Positions 16,134 through 25,620 are shown, counted from the first letter of the stretch. The stretch: DNA of 64,000 nucleotides from Fimbriimonadaceae bacterium (GCA_026129685.1 JAHCHO010000006.1:186001-250000), one strand, 5' to 3'. Numbers and translations are program-made. Notes: generated by a model from the sequence alone, not told the origin.

Positions 16134-17000
16134 GTGAAGCGCCGTCGCGTGGGATGGCTGTTCGTCGCCCCTTGGCTGGTCGGCTTCGTCGTCTTCACCC
16201 TCTATCCGTTCCTGACGAGCGTCTACCTCTCGTTCACCCGCTACGACGTGGTTTCCCCCGCCAAGTGGGTCGGGCTCGCGAACTACCGGGCCCTCTTCAC
16301 CGACGACGACCTCTTCGGGAAGTCGCTCTTGGTCACGTTCAAGTACGCCTGCATCGCCGTGCCCGTCGGGATCGTGGCAGGGGTCGCCCTCGCCCTCCTG
16401 CTCAACGTGGACATCAAGGGCCAGTCCGTCTTCCGCACCCTCTTCTTCCTCCCCTCCATCGTGCCGGGAGTAGCCACCGCGACGGTGTTCGTTTGGATCC
16501 TCAACCCGGAGATCGGCCTCGTGAACGGGTTGCTGAAGAACGCCGGGGTCATCGGCCCCAACTGGCTCGGCGACAGCTTTTGGGCGTTCTACAGCCTGAT
16601 CTTCATGGGCCTCTGGGGCGTCGGCGGAAGCATGGTGATCTACCTTGCCGGCCTCAAGGACGTGCCCGTGCAACTCTACGAGGCGGCCCTCCTCGACGGG
16701 GCCGGCCCTTGGGAGCGAACCCGCCGCGTCACCCTTCCGCTCCTCACCCCCGTCATCTTCTTCAACCTGGTGATGGGGGTGATCGGCGCGTTTCAGTACT
16801 TCGACGGCGCTTTCATCATGACCCGGGGCGGCCCCGAGGACAGCACTCTGTTCTACGCCCTCTACATGTTCTACCGGGCCTGGCGCTACATGGATATGGG
16901 CTACGCCAGCGCGATGGCCTGGATTCTGTTCGCCCTCGTCGTCGGGCTGACCGGTCTCGTCTTCGCGACCCAGAGAAGGTGGGTCCACTATGGCGCTTAG
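16134..17000 (+). CDS. Sugar ABC transporter permease, MalF/UgpA type
   Basis: 288 residues, GTG start. Six hydrophobic segments and the inner-membrane EAA loop contacting the ATPase are visible (YEAALLDGAGPWERTRRVTLP). The N-terminus GWLFVAPWLVGFVVFTLYPF is characteristic of carbohydrate uptake family 1 permeases. It forms a heterodimer with the permease at 18326-19195. The gene overlaps the solute-binding-protein gene by 11 bases. No ATP-binding subunit lies nearby, so a shared MsmK-type ATPase encoded elsewhere is inferred. Confidence 0.9.
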   Translation: MKRRRVGWLFVAPWLVGFVVFTLYPFLTSVYLSFTRYDVVSPAKWVGLANYRALFTDDDLFGKSLLVTFKYACIAVPVGIVAGVALALLLNVDIKGQSVFRTLFFLPSIVPGVATATVFVWILNPEIGLVNGLLKNAGVIGPNWLGDSFWAFYSLIFMGLWGVGGSMVIYLAGLKDVPVQLYEAALLDGAGPWERTRRVTLPLLTPVIFFNLVMGVIGAFQYFDGAFIMTRGGPEDSTLFYALYMFYRAWRYMDMGYASAMAWILFALVVGLTGLVFATQRRWVHYGA

Positions 17001-18336
17001 GAGCCTCCGCGCGAAGGGGCTGCTGCTCGCCCTGGCCTTCGTCGCGCTGATGGCGTTCGTCGTGTGGCCGAAGGCGACCCCCCGCAAATACCCCGACCGA
17101 ATCCCCGTCCGTTACTGGCACATGTGGACCGCCGAATGGGCGGACGTGATCCAGCGCATCTGCGACGCCTTCAACGAGAGCCAATCGACCTACGAGGTGA
17201 TCCCCCTGATCATCCCCGGAAGCGTCGGCGACACCAAGCCCCTCCTCGGCGTTGCCGGCGGCGACCCGCCCGACGTGATGACCCACTGGGCGAGCGTGAT
17301 CCCGAGCTGGGCGGCTGCGGACTGGCTCGTCCCCCTCGACGCCTTCATGTCGAAGGAGGAGCTCGCCGACTTCGAGCGCGAAACCTACCCCGTCGCCCGC
17401 CAGATCGGCATGTACCGAGGAAGGCTGTTCGCGATCGGCGTCGGACTGAACGCCTTCGGCCTCTACTACCTGCCCGACCAACTCGCGGAGGTCGGCGTCA
17501 CCCCCAAGACCTTCCCCCGAACCCTTGAGGAGTTGGCCGATCTGGGGACCAAGCTCAACCAATGGGACAAGCGCGGCAATCTGACGCGCCTTGGCTTCCA
17601 ACCCTCCTGGTTCTCCAGCCTCTGCGAGAGCTACGGCGGCGGCCTATACGATTGGAGCACCGGCCGACTCACGCTGAACACGCCCGAAAACCTCCGCGCG
17701 CTCGAGTTCATCACCGCCGAGCGAAAGAAGGTCGGCTTCGAAACGGTGAACCGCTTCAACGCCGGCCTGGACACCGGTTCCTTCGCCGGCGGATGGCCCT
17801 TCATCGGCGGCGCTCTGTCCATTACTTACGACGGCCAATGGCGCGTGGAGCAGATCGGGAAGTACGCGCCAACCCTGAACTACCGCACGATCCCTTTGCC
17901 CCCGCCAAAGGGTGGGGTTCCCCTTGCCGGCACGACCAACGGCAACTTCATGATTATCCCTCGCGGCGCCAAGCAGCCCCAGGGCGCCTGGGAGTTCATC
18001 AAGTTCTGGTCGGGACTTTCCGACCCGGCGCGTGCGGCCAAGTTCTACACCTGGGGCGGGTGGCTTCCGATCAACGACCGCATCGCCCAATCGCCCGACT
18101 ACCGGGCCTACCTGCGCCGGTACCCCCAGTTCCAGACCTTTGTGGACGTCCTCCGCAGTCCGCACTACACCACGCTGCCCCCCGTCGCCTACCAGCAGTT
18201 CCTCAGCGATCGCGCCACCCGCGCCGAGGATCTCTCGGTTCGCGGAACGCTCGCTCCCAGGGAGGCCCTGCGCCGTTTCGAACAAGAGGTCGCCCACGAG
18301 ATTCGTCGGCGCAAGGAGTTGGGCTATGTCGAATAG
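16990..18336 (+). CDS. ABC transporter sugar-binding protein, family 1
   Basis: 448 residues. An N-terminal hydrophobic helix (GLLLALAFVALMAFVVW) without an obvious lipobox anchors or exports it. The fold signature of extracellular solute-binding family 1 follows: PVRYWHMWTAEWADVIQRICDAF, GGDPPDVMTHWAS near the cleft and LAGTTNGNFMIIPRGAKQPQGAWEFIKFW in the C-lobe. It delivers an oligosaccharide to the two permeases. It lies between the permease genes and overlaps both, so expression is coupled. The nearby fucosidase (23.5 kb) hints at glycan use but does not fix the substrate. Confidence 0.85.
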   Translation: MALRSLRAKGLLLALAFVALMAFVVWPKATPRKYPDRIPVRYWHMWTAEWADVIQRICDAFNESQSTYEVIPLIIPGSVGDTKPLLGVAGGDPPDVMTHWASVIPSWAAADWLVPLDAFMSKEELADFERETYPVARQIGMYRGRLFAIGVGLNAFGLYYLPDQLAEVGVTPKTFPRTLEELADLGTKLNQWDKRGNLTRLGFQPSWFSSLCESYGGGLYDWSTGRLTLNTPENLRALEFITAERKKVGFETVNRFNAGLDTGSFAGGWPFIGGALSITYDGQWRVEQIGKYAPTLNYRTIPLPPPKGGVPLAGTTNGNFMIIPRGAKQPQGAWEFIKFWSGLSDPARAAKFYTWGGWLPINDRIAQSPDYRAYLRRYPQFQTFVDVLRSPHYTTLPPVAYQQFLSDRATRAEDLSVRGTLAPREALRRFEQEVAHEIRRRKELGYVE

Positions 18337-19195
18337 CCTAACCGGCCCGACTCTCGCCCAGAAAGCGACCGTTTGGGCGGCCCTCGCCATCCTCGCCGTC
18401 CCCGCCGCCCTTCCCCTGGTCTGGATGGTGTCCACCTCGCTGAAGGCCGATACCCAGATCTACAACGCCGTCGGCTCGGGCGCGGGCGCGGTCTCCCTCC
18501 GGAGCCTGATCCCGGACCCGGTTCGGTGGGACAATTACCCGGCCGCCCTCCAGACGGTCCCGCTGGTGGACTACCTAAGGAACACGATCCTTCTCTGCGT
18601 CGTCTCGATCCTCGGCGCGGTGGGCAGCAGCGCGATCGTGGCTTACGGATTCGCGCGGACCGAGTTCCGCGGTAGGCACGCGTTGTTCTTGCTGATGATC
18701 TCGACGATGGCCCTTCCCGGCCAAGTGACGATGATCCCTCGCTTCGCGATGTTCAAGGAGTTCGGTTGGTACGGCACCTACCTGCCCCTCCTCGTCCCGG
18801 TGTTCTTCGCGTCTCCCTTCTTGGTCTTCCTCTTGACGCAGTTCTTCAAGACCCTCCCCAACGAGATGTCCGAAGCGGCGGTCGTCGACGGCGCGACCGA
18901 CTGGGCGATCTTCACCCGTATCGTGTTGCCGCTCTCGAAGCCCGCCCTCGCCACCTGCTCCTTGTTCACCTTCTTGGGCGCCTGGAACGACTTCTTCGGC
19001 CCGTTGCTCTACATCAACGACCCCGCCAAGTACACGCTCGCCTACGGCCTCCAGCAGTTCCTGTCCGCCTACGGCGGCAAATGGGCTCAACTGATGGCCG
19101 CTTCGACCCTCTTCACGCTGCCGATCGTGGTGCTGTTCTTCCTGGCCCAGAAGACCTTCATCCAGGGAATCGCGACCACCGGCGGCAAGGGATAG
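18326..19195 (+). CDS. Sugar ABC transporter permease, MalG type
   Basis: 289 residues from ATG 18326, overlapping the binding-protein gene by 11 bases. Six transmembrane helices and the EAA motif (SEAAVVDGATDWAIFTRIVLP) are present. The segment LMISTMALPGQVTMIPRF is typical of MalG-family partners. It completes the importer of permease, binding protein and permease; the ATPase is not in the operon. It ends 3 bases before the stop of a convergent pseudopilin gene. Confidence 0.9.
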   Translation: MSNSLTGPTLAQKATVWAALAILAVPAALPLVWMVSTSLKADTQIYNAVGSGAGAVSLRSLIPDPVRWDNYPAALQTVPLVDYLRNTILLCVVSILGAVGSSAIVAYGFARTEFRGRHALFLLMISTMALPGQVTMIPRFAMFKEFGWYGTYLPLLVPVFFASPFLVFLLTQFFKTLPNEMSEAAVVDGATDWAIFTRIVLPLSKPALATCSLFTFLGAWNDFFGPLLYINDPAKYTLAYGLQQFLSAYGGKWAQLMAASTLFTLPIVVLFFLAQKTFIQGIATTGGKG

Positions 19196-19198
19196 CGC

Positions 19199-19597
19199 TT
19201 AGGTGCCGTCGACCCCGGGCGTGTAGCCGGGTCCGCCCGCACTGGCCGCGTCGTCGTGGTCCGGGACCGTGCAGTGGATCGTGAACGGCGGCGTCGAGAG
19301 GTCGACGTAATACTCGCCCCCCGCCGGGCAAAGAGGCTCGATCGGTAGGTCGAGCAGCGATTCGTGGACCGGCGCCGCGATCGGGCCGTACGGTTCGCCC
19401 GAGTAAACCCGCTTCGCCTCGACCGCGTTCGCGATCGTCTGCATGTTGTGGCGGCACGTCTTCTTCTCCGAGTCGCGGACCGCACTCATGTAAAGGGGCA
19501 AAGCAATCGCCATGAGGACCGCCATGATCAGCGTGACGATCAGAAGCTCCACCAAGGTGAACGCGCGGCGACGGGCAAGGGCTCGATTGGTCGGCAC
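19199..19597 (-). CDS. Type II/IV pseudopilin-like protein
   Basis: 132 residues from GTG 19597, chosen because TTGAGGA lies about 8 bases upstream and it places a short basic leader before the prepilin site RRRAFTLVELLIVTLIMAV; the open frame extends further upstream. The Glu five residues into the mature helix is kept. The head contains a single Cys pair (KKTCRHNM and LCPAGGEYYVD) and ends GYTPGVDGT. It should be processed by prepilin peptidase and assembled into a type II secretion or type IV pilus system. It is isolated from other pil/gsp genes and divergent from lysA. Confidence 0.75.
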   Translation of the reverse strand: MPTNRALARRRAFTLVELLIVTLIMAVLMAIALPLYMSAVRDSEKKTCRHNMQTIANAVEAKRVYSGEPYGPIAAPVHESLLDLPIEPLCPAGGEYYVDLSTPPFTIHCTVPDHDDAASAGGPGYTPGVDGT

Positions 19598-19706
19598 AAG
19601 GGTCCTCAACCGGATTGTCGGCACGCGAACCGGGATTCCGTCCTCCCATTTCGACGGGGACGCGTACGGCCCGACCCCCAAACGAGCCTGTGCCATAATC
19701 CGCCCA

Positions 19707-21026
19707 ATGCCCCACCCTGGTTCGGACGATCGTTTTCGCCTCACGGAGAGCCAGGCGCGCGACCTCGCCGAGGCGTTTGGAACCCCCCTGTACGTCGTGG
19801 ACGAGGGCCATTTCCGCGCGAGAATCCGCCGCTACCGAGCCGCCTTCGCCGCCGCCGAGCCGAACGGCGAGATCACCTTCGCCTCGAAGGCCAACAGCAC
19901 CCTCGCGATCCTCGCCATCGCCCACCATGAAGGATGCCTGATCGACGTCGCGAGCGAAGGCGAGTTCCGCGCGGCGCTCCTCGCGGGTGTTCCCCCCGGT
20001 CGTTGCCACCTCCATGGCAACAACAAGTCCGCCCACGAACTCCGGTTCGCGTTCGAGACGGGCATCGGCCAGATCGTGGTCGACAACTTCGCCGAGATCG
20101 AGACGATCGCCGAACTCGCCCACCACCACCCCTGCCCCGAACTCGTCCTTCGCCTCGCCCCTGGCGTCGACCCGATCACCCACGCCAAGATCTCCACCGG
20201 CCAGGCGGACACCAAGTTCGGCTTCAACGTGAGCGACGGTTCCGCCGAACGAGCCACCCGCCGCATCCTCGACCACGGACTGCCCCTTGCGGGCTTCCAC
20301 TGCCACGTCGGCTCCCAACTCCTCGATCCCGAGGCGCAGGTCACGGGCGGGCAGATCATCGCCGAATTCGCCGTCAGGATGCGTCACGAGACCGGGTTCG
20401 CCGCGAAAGTCCTGAACGTGGGCGGCGGACTCGGCATCCGCTATACCGACGCCGACCAACCGATGGCGGTCGAGGACTATTGCGCGGCGATCGTGCGTTC
20501 GGTTCGCGGAGCCCTCGAAGGCACCGGTCTGACCCCGCGCTTGGTCCAAGAACCGGGTCGGTCCCTGGTCGGCGAGTCCGGAGTGACTCTCTACACGGTG
20601 GGGGTGATCAAACGCGTGCCCGCCAAGGAGATCGGCACCCGAACCTACGTCTCGGTGGACGGTGGCCTGAGCGACAACCCCCGCCCCGCCCTCTACGGCT
20701 CGCCGTACCCGGTCGAGCGCGTCTCCCCCGCCAACGACGCCCCGGCGATGACCGTCACCGTCAGCGGCAAGCACTGCGAGACCGACCGCCTCTTTCCCGA
20801 TATCGGCCTCCCGAACGACCTTCGTGAAGGCGACCTGCTCCAGGTCCTCTGCACGGGCGCCTACAACAGCGCGATGGCGAGCAACTACAACCGATACCCG
20901 CGCCCGGCCACCGTCCTGCTGACCGGCGAAGGACCCGCGCTCGTCCAACGTAGGGAATCTTGGGAAGAGCTGTTTTCCCGCGAAGCGATCCCCGCCTCGC
21001 TCGCCCGGGAGACCGTGACCGCCTGA
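19707..21026 (+). CDS. lysA: Diaminopimelate decarboxylase
   Basis: 439 residues, standard length for the fold-type III PLP enzyme converting meso-diaminopimelate to lysine. The PLP lysine sits in ITFASKANSTLAIL. GFHCHVGSQL, VLNVGGGLGI and EPGRSLVGESG are the conserved cofactor and dimer motifs, and VSGKHCETDRL carries the substrate-site Cys. CATAAT at 19694-19699 is 7 bases before the ATG, so the mRNA is probably leaderless. The stop overlaps the ATG of the M50 protease gene (TGATG). Confidence 0.93.
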   Translation: MPHPGSDDRFRLTESQARDLAEAFGTPLYVVDEGHFRARIRRYRAAFAAAEPNGEITFASKANSTLAILAIAHHEGCLIDVASEGEFRAALLAGVPPGRCHLHGNNKSAHELRFAFETGIGQIVVDNFAEIETIAELAHHHPCPELVLRLAPGVDPITHAKISTGQADTKFGFNVSDGSAERATRRILDHGLPLAGFHCHVGSQLLDPEAQVTGGQIIAEFAVRMRHETGFAAKVLNVGGGLGIRYTDADQPMAVEDYCAAIVRSVRGALEGTGLTPRLVQEPGRSLVGESGVTLYTVGVIKRVPAKEIGTRTYVSVDGGLSDNPRPALYGSPYPVERVSPANDAPAMTVTVSGKHCETDRLFPDIGLPNDLREGDLLQVLCTGAYNSAMASNYNRYPRPATVLLTGEGPALVQRRESWEELFSREAIPASLARETVTA

Positions 21027-21727
21027 TGGAAATCCCCCCGATCGAGCAACTGATCCCCCTCGCCATCGTGATCTTCCTCGCGATCGGCCTGCACGAGTAC
21101 GCCCACTGCAAGATGGCGGACGCGGCCGGCGACCCCACCCCCGGCATCCACGGGCGCGTCACCCTGAACCTCACCAAGCACTTCGAACTCGTCGGCACCC
21201 TGGTGATCTGCTTCACGATGCTCTCGGGCTACGGGATCGGCTGGGGCAAACCCGCTCCGATGGACCCGCGCAAAATGCGCAACCCAAGGTGGGACTTCTT
21301 CGCCGCCGTCGCCGCCGGCCCGATCACGAACCTGCTCCAGGCGAGCGTGTACGCCATGGGCATTCGGCTGCTCTTGGCGGGAGGCAACCCGCACTCTGTT
21401 CCCACGATGCTGTACTTCCTGCTCCTGTACGGCGTGCTCTGCAATCTAGGGCTCTTCGTCTTCAACCTGATACCCCTCGGCCCGCTCGACGGACACTGGT
21501 TGGTCGGCCTCTTGATGCCCGACCGGATGCAACTCGCCTGGTACCGCTTCAACCGGCAGGTGGGCACCTTCCTTCTCCTTGGCTTGGTCCTTCTCGGCCG
21601 ACCCCTGATCGAAGGGCTGAAGTCGGCCGGCATCGTACCGCTCACTGCTCCCGAGTCCGTGTTCGGCATCATTCTGGGGGCGCCGATCGACTTCCTCTTC
21701 CGCTTCCTGACCGGTTTCGCCCTGTGA
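21026..21727 (+). CDS. Site-2-protease-family membrane protein (peptidase M50)
   Basis: 233 residues, mostly hydrophobic. The zinc motif HEYAH (His23, Glu24, His27) lies in the first helix and the third ligand in NLIPLGPLDGHW, both diagnostic of M50/S2P proteases. The loop with WGKPAPMDPRKMRNPRWD is typical of the short Rv1735/YwhC-like subgroup, which lacks PDZ domains. It probably cleaves a membrane-bound regulator or signal-peptide remnant. It is translationally coupled to lysA by a one-base overlap. Confidence 0.85.
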   Translation: MEIPPIEQLIPLAIVIFLAIGLHEYAHCKMADAAGDPTPGIHGRVTLNLTKHFELVGTLVICFTMLSGYGIGWGKPAPMDPRKMRNPRWDFFAAVAAGPITNLLQASVYAMGIRLLLAGGNPHSVPTMLYFLLLYGVLCNLGLFVFNLIPLGPLDGHWLVGLLMPDRMQLAWYRFNRQVGTFLLLGLVLLGRPLIEGLKSAGIVPLTAPESVFGIILGAPIDFLFRFLTGFAL

Positions 21728-21737
21728 CCCGACGACG

Positions 21738-22556
21738 ATGAGAGAACCCGAACCGACCGAAGCGCCGTCGCCCGAGCCGTCCGCGCCCCTCGCCGGCGTG
21801 CGCGCCGTCTACTTCGACCTCGACGACACCCTCTGCGGCTACTGGGACGCCGCCAAAGAGGGACTCCTGTCCGCCTTCGAGAAGCACCGGCCCGGCGACG
21901 CGCCGCAGGAGTGGGTCCTCGACTGGGGTCGCGCCTTCCACGAGTTCAGCCCGACCGTCAAGAAGGAGCCATGGCGCGAGCACTACCTTCGCTCCGGCCA
22001 GGAGACTCGCACCGAGTTGATGCGCCGCACGCTCGCGCGGCGAGGCATCCGCGACGAAGCCCTCGCCCAGTCGCTCAGCACCACCTACGCCGAGGAAAGA
22101 AACGAAAGGCTCAGCCTCTTCCCCGAGGCCCTCGGCGTGCTCCAAGCCCTCCACGGTCGTTACCCCTTGGGACTGATCACCAACGGACCCGCCGACGTCC
22201 AGCGCGAGGAAATAGAAACCCTCGGCATCGGGGAGTACTTCGAGAACGTGTTCATCGAGGGCGAACTCGGAGAGGGCAAGCCTCACCTGAGCGTCTTCCG
22301 GCTCGCGGAAGAGGCGGTCGGCGAAACCCCGGATCGTCTGCTTTTCGTCGGCAACAGCTACGGCCACGACATCGCCCCCGCCAACGCCGCCGGTTGGCAT
22401 ACCGTGTGGGTCCGCCGCCCCTCCGACGTCGCTCCGAGCTCCAAAACCGGCCGCCCCGAAGAGGTCCCGGAGGGCAGCCCCCGTCCCGAGTACGTGATCG
22501 CCGACCTCCGCGAGTTGCTCCCCCTCCTCGGACCCTCTCCCGTACCGGGCGGGTAG
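21738..22556 (+). CDS. HAD-superfamily hydrolase
   Basis: 272 residues. All HAD motifs are present: I, VYFDLDDTL; II, LGLITNGP; III, the Lys in GKPHLSVF; IV, LLFVGNSYGHDI. The C1 cap arrangement resembles the YjjG/pyrimidine 5'-nucleotidase subgroup. A Pro/Glu-rich N-terminal stretch and a C-terminal tail are extra. Likely a phosphatase for a small nucleotide or sugar phosphate; substrate not readable. It lies 10 bases after the M50 gene. Confidence 0.8.
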   Translation: MREPEPTEAPSPEPSAPLAGVRAVYFDLDDTLCGYWDAAKEGLLSAFEKHRPGDAPQEWVLDWGRAFHEFSPTVKKEPWREHYLRSGQETRTELMRRTLARRGIRDEALAQSLSTTYAEERNERLSLFPEALGVLQALHGRYPLGLITNGPADVQREEIETLGIGEYFENVFIEGELGEGKPHLSVFRLAEEAVGETPDRLLFVGNSYGHDIAPANAAGWHTVWVRRPSDVAPSSKTGRPEEVPEGSPRPEYVIADLRELLPLLGPSPVPGG

Positions 22557-22567
22557 GATTCGGCGGC

Positions 22568-23119
22568 ATGACGACGCGAGAGAGACTCGACCGGCTTCGC
22601 GAGGAGTTCTGGAAGCTCGCCGACGAAGCGCGCGCTCTGGATCTCAGTCCGGCCCAACTGGCTTGGAAACCGCAACCCGACCGGTGGAGCGTCGGCCAGA
22701 TTTTCGAGCACCTTGCTCTCACCGGAGACCCCTACCTCCCCAAAATGCGCTCCCTCCTCGACGCCCACGCCGGAGAGGGCGACCCGGACCTTCCCTACCG
22801 AAACACCTTCCTCGGACGATTCATCATCAAGGCGGCCGGCCCGGACGGCAACGCGCCCGTCCCCAAGATCTTCCTCCCCACCCGCAACGACCACGACGCG
22901 CGCGTCGTGGACGCCTTCGTGGCCCAACAGGAAACCATCCTCGACCTCATCGCCCGGTCCTACGACGCGCCGATCCTGCGCCTCAAAGTCGCCAGCCCCG
23001 CCGCCAAGTTCCTCAAATTCACCTTCGCCGACGTCTATATGCTCCTGGCCGGACACGGACGCCACCACCTGAACCAGGTGCGCGCCCTGACGGCAGACCC
23101 CGGCTTCCCCGCCGCCTGA
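22568..23119 (+). CDS. DinB-family four-helix-bundle protein
   Basis: 183 residues from ATG 22568. The DinB/YfiT pattern is present: a first helix ending at PDRWSVGQIFEHLALTGDPY and a last helix GHGRHHLNQVRAL, whose histidines with the first HL form the metal site. Members act in bacillithiol or mycothiol-type thiol transfer or remain uncharacterised. TAGGAT lies 8 bases upstream, suggesting an independent leaderless start despite the close HAD gene. Confidence 0.8.
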   Translation: MTTRERLDRLREEFWKLADEARALDLSPAQLAWKPQPDRWSVGQIFEHLALTGDPYLPKMRSLLDAHAGEGDPDLPYRNTFLGRFIIKAAGPDGNAPVPKIFLPTRNDHDARVVDAFVAQQETILDLIARSYDAPILRLKVASPAAKFLKFTFADVYMLLAGHGRHHLNQVRALTADPGFPAA

Positions 23120-23273
23120 CCGTCCCCAAAAGGCCCACCCGCCAACCGCCCCTCGTAGGGCGAAGGACCGGCTTTGCGGCCCGGGCCTTGGCTTGCGGGG
23201 CTCGATCCCCTATCCTATCCGGTATGTTCGGCGGCCACCCGCCGTCGGAAGAACTGATTGTCGCAGGAAAACC

Positions 23274-23471
23274 ATGAGAACCGTTACCGCCATCCTCGTC
23301 GCGATCGTCGCGCTGTTCGTCGGCTTCAAGATCGTCCTGCCTCTGGTGGGCGCCGCCCTGAACCTCCTGTCCGGCCTCGTCACCCTGGCCGTCGTCGCGG
23401 GCATCCTCTACGTCGTCTACGCGATCGTGGCCCGCAAGCCCCTCGGCCGCGGCGGACGAAGCCTGCCCTGA
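23274..23471 (+). CDS. Small two-helix membrane protein
   Basis: 65 residues from ATG 23274, with GCAGGAAAA just upstream as ribosome binding site. Two hydrophobic helices (ILVAIVALFVGFKIVLPLV and LLSGLVTLAVVAGILYVVYA) are followed by a short basic tail. No family recognised. It is convergent with the fucosidase gene, whose stop is 4 bases away. Confidence 0.6.
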   Translation: MRTVTAILVAIVALFVGFKIVLPLVGAALNLLSGLVTLAVVAGILYVVYAIVARKPLGRGGRSLP

Positions 23472-23475
23472 GGGC

Positions 23476-25548
23476 TCAGCGCGCGAGGTTCTCCCCCGGG
23501 ATCGGCCCTTTGGCGATCCCGGGTCCCTGCCACGACACCTCGAGTCCTAAGCCGCCCGTCGCGTTGAAGTACTCCACCCGTATCCGGTGGTAGCCGGCCC
23601 GCAGGGGCGCGGATCCCGACTTCTCCTCCATCCCGTGGAGGCCGTCGTTCTCCACGATCTGCCGGTCGTCCACGTACAGACGGCTCCCATCGTCGCTCCT
23701 CGTGAAGAACGTGTAGACCCCGTCCTTCGGCGCGAGCACGACCCCCTCGAACGTGAACGCGATGTGATCGTCGCGCTTTCGCAACCCAATGTCGAACCCC
23801 GGCGAGGTCCCCGACCCCGTCGCCACCGCCTCCTTCATCTGGTCCAGCGTCTGCCAACCTCGCTCGTAATACGTGTAGCGGAGACCCGGGTCCGGCTTGC
23901 GCACGAACGTGGTCGCCGGCCAAAGGTCGGCCGTCTCGAACCGCCGCAAAGCCCGGGTTGCGGGCCGGAAACTCGTCCGCCCGTCGAACCAGGCCGCCGC
24001 CTTCACCGTCGCCGTCTTGCCGACCAAGAACGGACCCCGGTACCGCGTCGAACTCGGCGTCGGCTCCGACCCGTCCAGGGTGTACCGAACCTGGGCTCCG
24101 GGCACCGTGCATTCGAGCGTGACCGTGGTCTCTCCCACGAACGCGTCCCCGTCCGTCGCGATCGTCGCTTCCGGCGTCCCCAAGTACACCGAGACCGTTG
24201 ACAGCGTCGGGCACGCCCGGGCGTCCACGATCCGAACCGTCAGCCGGCGCGCCCGTGCCGCCGGGAACCGCACGATCCGCTTGTAGCCGATCGTCGTCCC
24301 CTTCCCGACCGGACGGCCGTCCGCGAGCAGTTCGAAAGCCCGTACCCGCTGACCGAGCGCGATGTGCTCCTGCAAGACGACGTGGTCGAAGGTCGTCGGG
24401 CGACCGAAGTCCAGCGTCACCTCCCCGCCCGTCGTTCCGTCCGCCGTGGCCCAGTACGTGTCGGCCTTCCCGTCGCAAACCCGTTCCGGCCCGAACCCGG
24501 CGCCCCGGGAAACGCCCGTGGCCGCCACCCCGAACGCAAGGTCCTTCGCGAAAGTCGCCTCGCGCCAGGCCCGAAACTCCTTCAGCGCGGCGATGTCGTT
24601 CGCATGAATCAGTCCCCGCGTGTCCGGTGGAACGTTGAGCAGCGAGGTTCCCCCGTGTCCTGTCGAGCGGTAGAAGATCTCCTTGAGTTGTTCGAGCGAC
24701 TTGACCTTGTCGTTTTCGCTCGCCCGCCAGAACCAACCTGGACGGATCGACGTGTTGCACTCGCTCGGCGCGTAGATCGTGCCGTTTTCGTCGCCCTCGT
24801 ACAGCACCGTCTTGTCCCCTGCATAGCCCGGTTCGATGCCCGTCGGCAGAAAGGACCAGTTCGTCTCGCCGACGTATCCGCCCTCGTTCCCCACCCACCG
24901 AACGTCGCCGCCGTCGTGGAAGATCACCGCCCGAGGCGCGCACTCCCGCACCGTCGCGATGAACCGCGGCCAATCGTAGACTTGGCGCTTCCCGTTCGGC
25001 CCTTCCCCGTTCGCGCCGTCGAACCAAACTTCCTTCACTTCCCCATAGTTCGTCAACACCTCCCGCAAGGTCTTGACGAACACGTCGTTGTACTCCGGCG
25101 TGCCGTAGGTGGGGTGGTTGCGGTCCCAGGGCGAAAGGTAGACCCCTAGCCACAGACCCGCCTCCCGGCACGCGTCGCTCAGTTCCCGCAACACGTCGCC
25201 CTTTCCGCCCTTCCACGGGCTCGCCTTCACGCTGTGTTCGGTGTACGCGCTCGGGAACAGCGCGAATCCGTCGTGGTGCTTCGCGGTGAGGATCACGCCC
25301 GTCATCCCCGCCTCCTTGAACGCGCGCACCCACTGCCGCGCGTCGAGTTCGGTCGGATTGAAGACGCGGGGATCTTCCGTGCCGTGCCCCCACTCCAAGC
25401 CCGTGAAGGTGTTCGGCCCAAAGTGGACGAAGGCGTAGTACTGCCGGTCGTGCCAGGCCAGTTGGTTCGCGGACGGAAGAGGGCCGATCGGCTTGGGCGG
25501 AGGGACGGTCTGCGCGAGCGTCATGAGCGAAATCACCAGCGGAAGCAT
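23476..25548 (-). CDS. Secreted GH29 alpha-L-fucosidase with F5/8, chitobiase-C-like and PA14 domains
   Basis: 690 residues from ATG 25548. Signal peptide MLPLVISLMTLAQ. Residues about 15-345 are the GH29 barrel: YYAFVHFGPNTFTG, GVILTAKHHDGFALFPS, LGVYLSPWDRN and VKEVWFDGANGEG, whose Asp is the family nucleophile. An F5/8-type carbohydrate-binding domain follows (CDGKADTYWAT), then an Fn3-like chitobiase C-terminal unit (VRYTLDGSEPTPSSTRY) and a C-terminal PA14 domain (YTFFTRSDDGSRLYVDD). It should release alpha-L-fucose from extracellular glycans. No dockerin or sorting signal is present. Confidence 0.88.
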   Translation of the reverse strand: MLPLVISLMTLAQTVPPPKPIGPLPSANQLAWHDRQYYAFVHFGPNTFTGLEWGHGTEDPRVFNPTELDARQWVRAFKEAGMTGVILTAKHHDGFALFPSAYTEHSVKASPWKGGKGDVLRELSDACREAGLWLGVYLSPWDRNHPTYGTPEYNDVFVKTLREVLTNYGEVKEVWFDGANGEGPNGKRQVYDWPRFIATVRECAPRAVIFHDGGDVRWVGNEGGYVGETNWSFLPTGIEPGYAGDKTVLYEGDENGTIYAPSECNTSIRPGWFWRASENDKVKSLEQLKEIFYRSTGHGGTSLLNVPPDTRGLIHANDIAALKEFRAWREATFAKDLAFGVAATGVSRGAGFGPERVCDGKADTYWATADGTTGGEVTLDFGRPTTFDHVVLQEHIALGQRVRAFELLADGRPVGKGTTIGYKRIVRFPAARARRLTVRIVDARACPTLSTVSVYLGTPEATIATDGDAFVGETTVTLECTVPGAQVRYTLDGSEPTPSSTRYRGPFLVGKTATVKAAAWFDGRTSFRPATRALRRFETADLWPATTFVRKPDPGLRYTYYERGWQTLDQMKEAVATGSGTSPGFDIGLRKRDDHIAFTFEGVVLAPKDGVYTFFTRSDDGSRLYVDDRQIVENDGLHGMEEKSGSAPLRAGYHRIRVEYFNATGGLGLEVSWQGPGIAKGPIPGENLAR

Positions 25549-25620
25549 GGTGACCTCATTATGCCGCCAAACCGAACCTACGGCGTCCCGCCGACAGGCT
25601 GGCTCCAACCCCGGCCCCCT

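Noticed and set aside
15027-17087. 686-codon minus-strand open frame
   Set aside because: Antisense to a secreted protein and the ABC permease, which have clear family motifs on the + strand.
19158-20948. 596-codon minus-strand open frame
   Set aside because: Antisense to lysA and overlapping the real pseudopilin; composition is a GC artefact.
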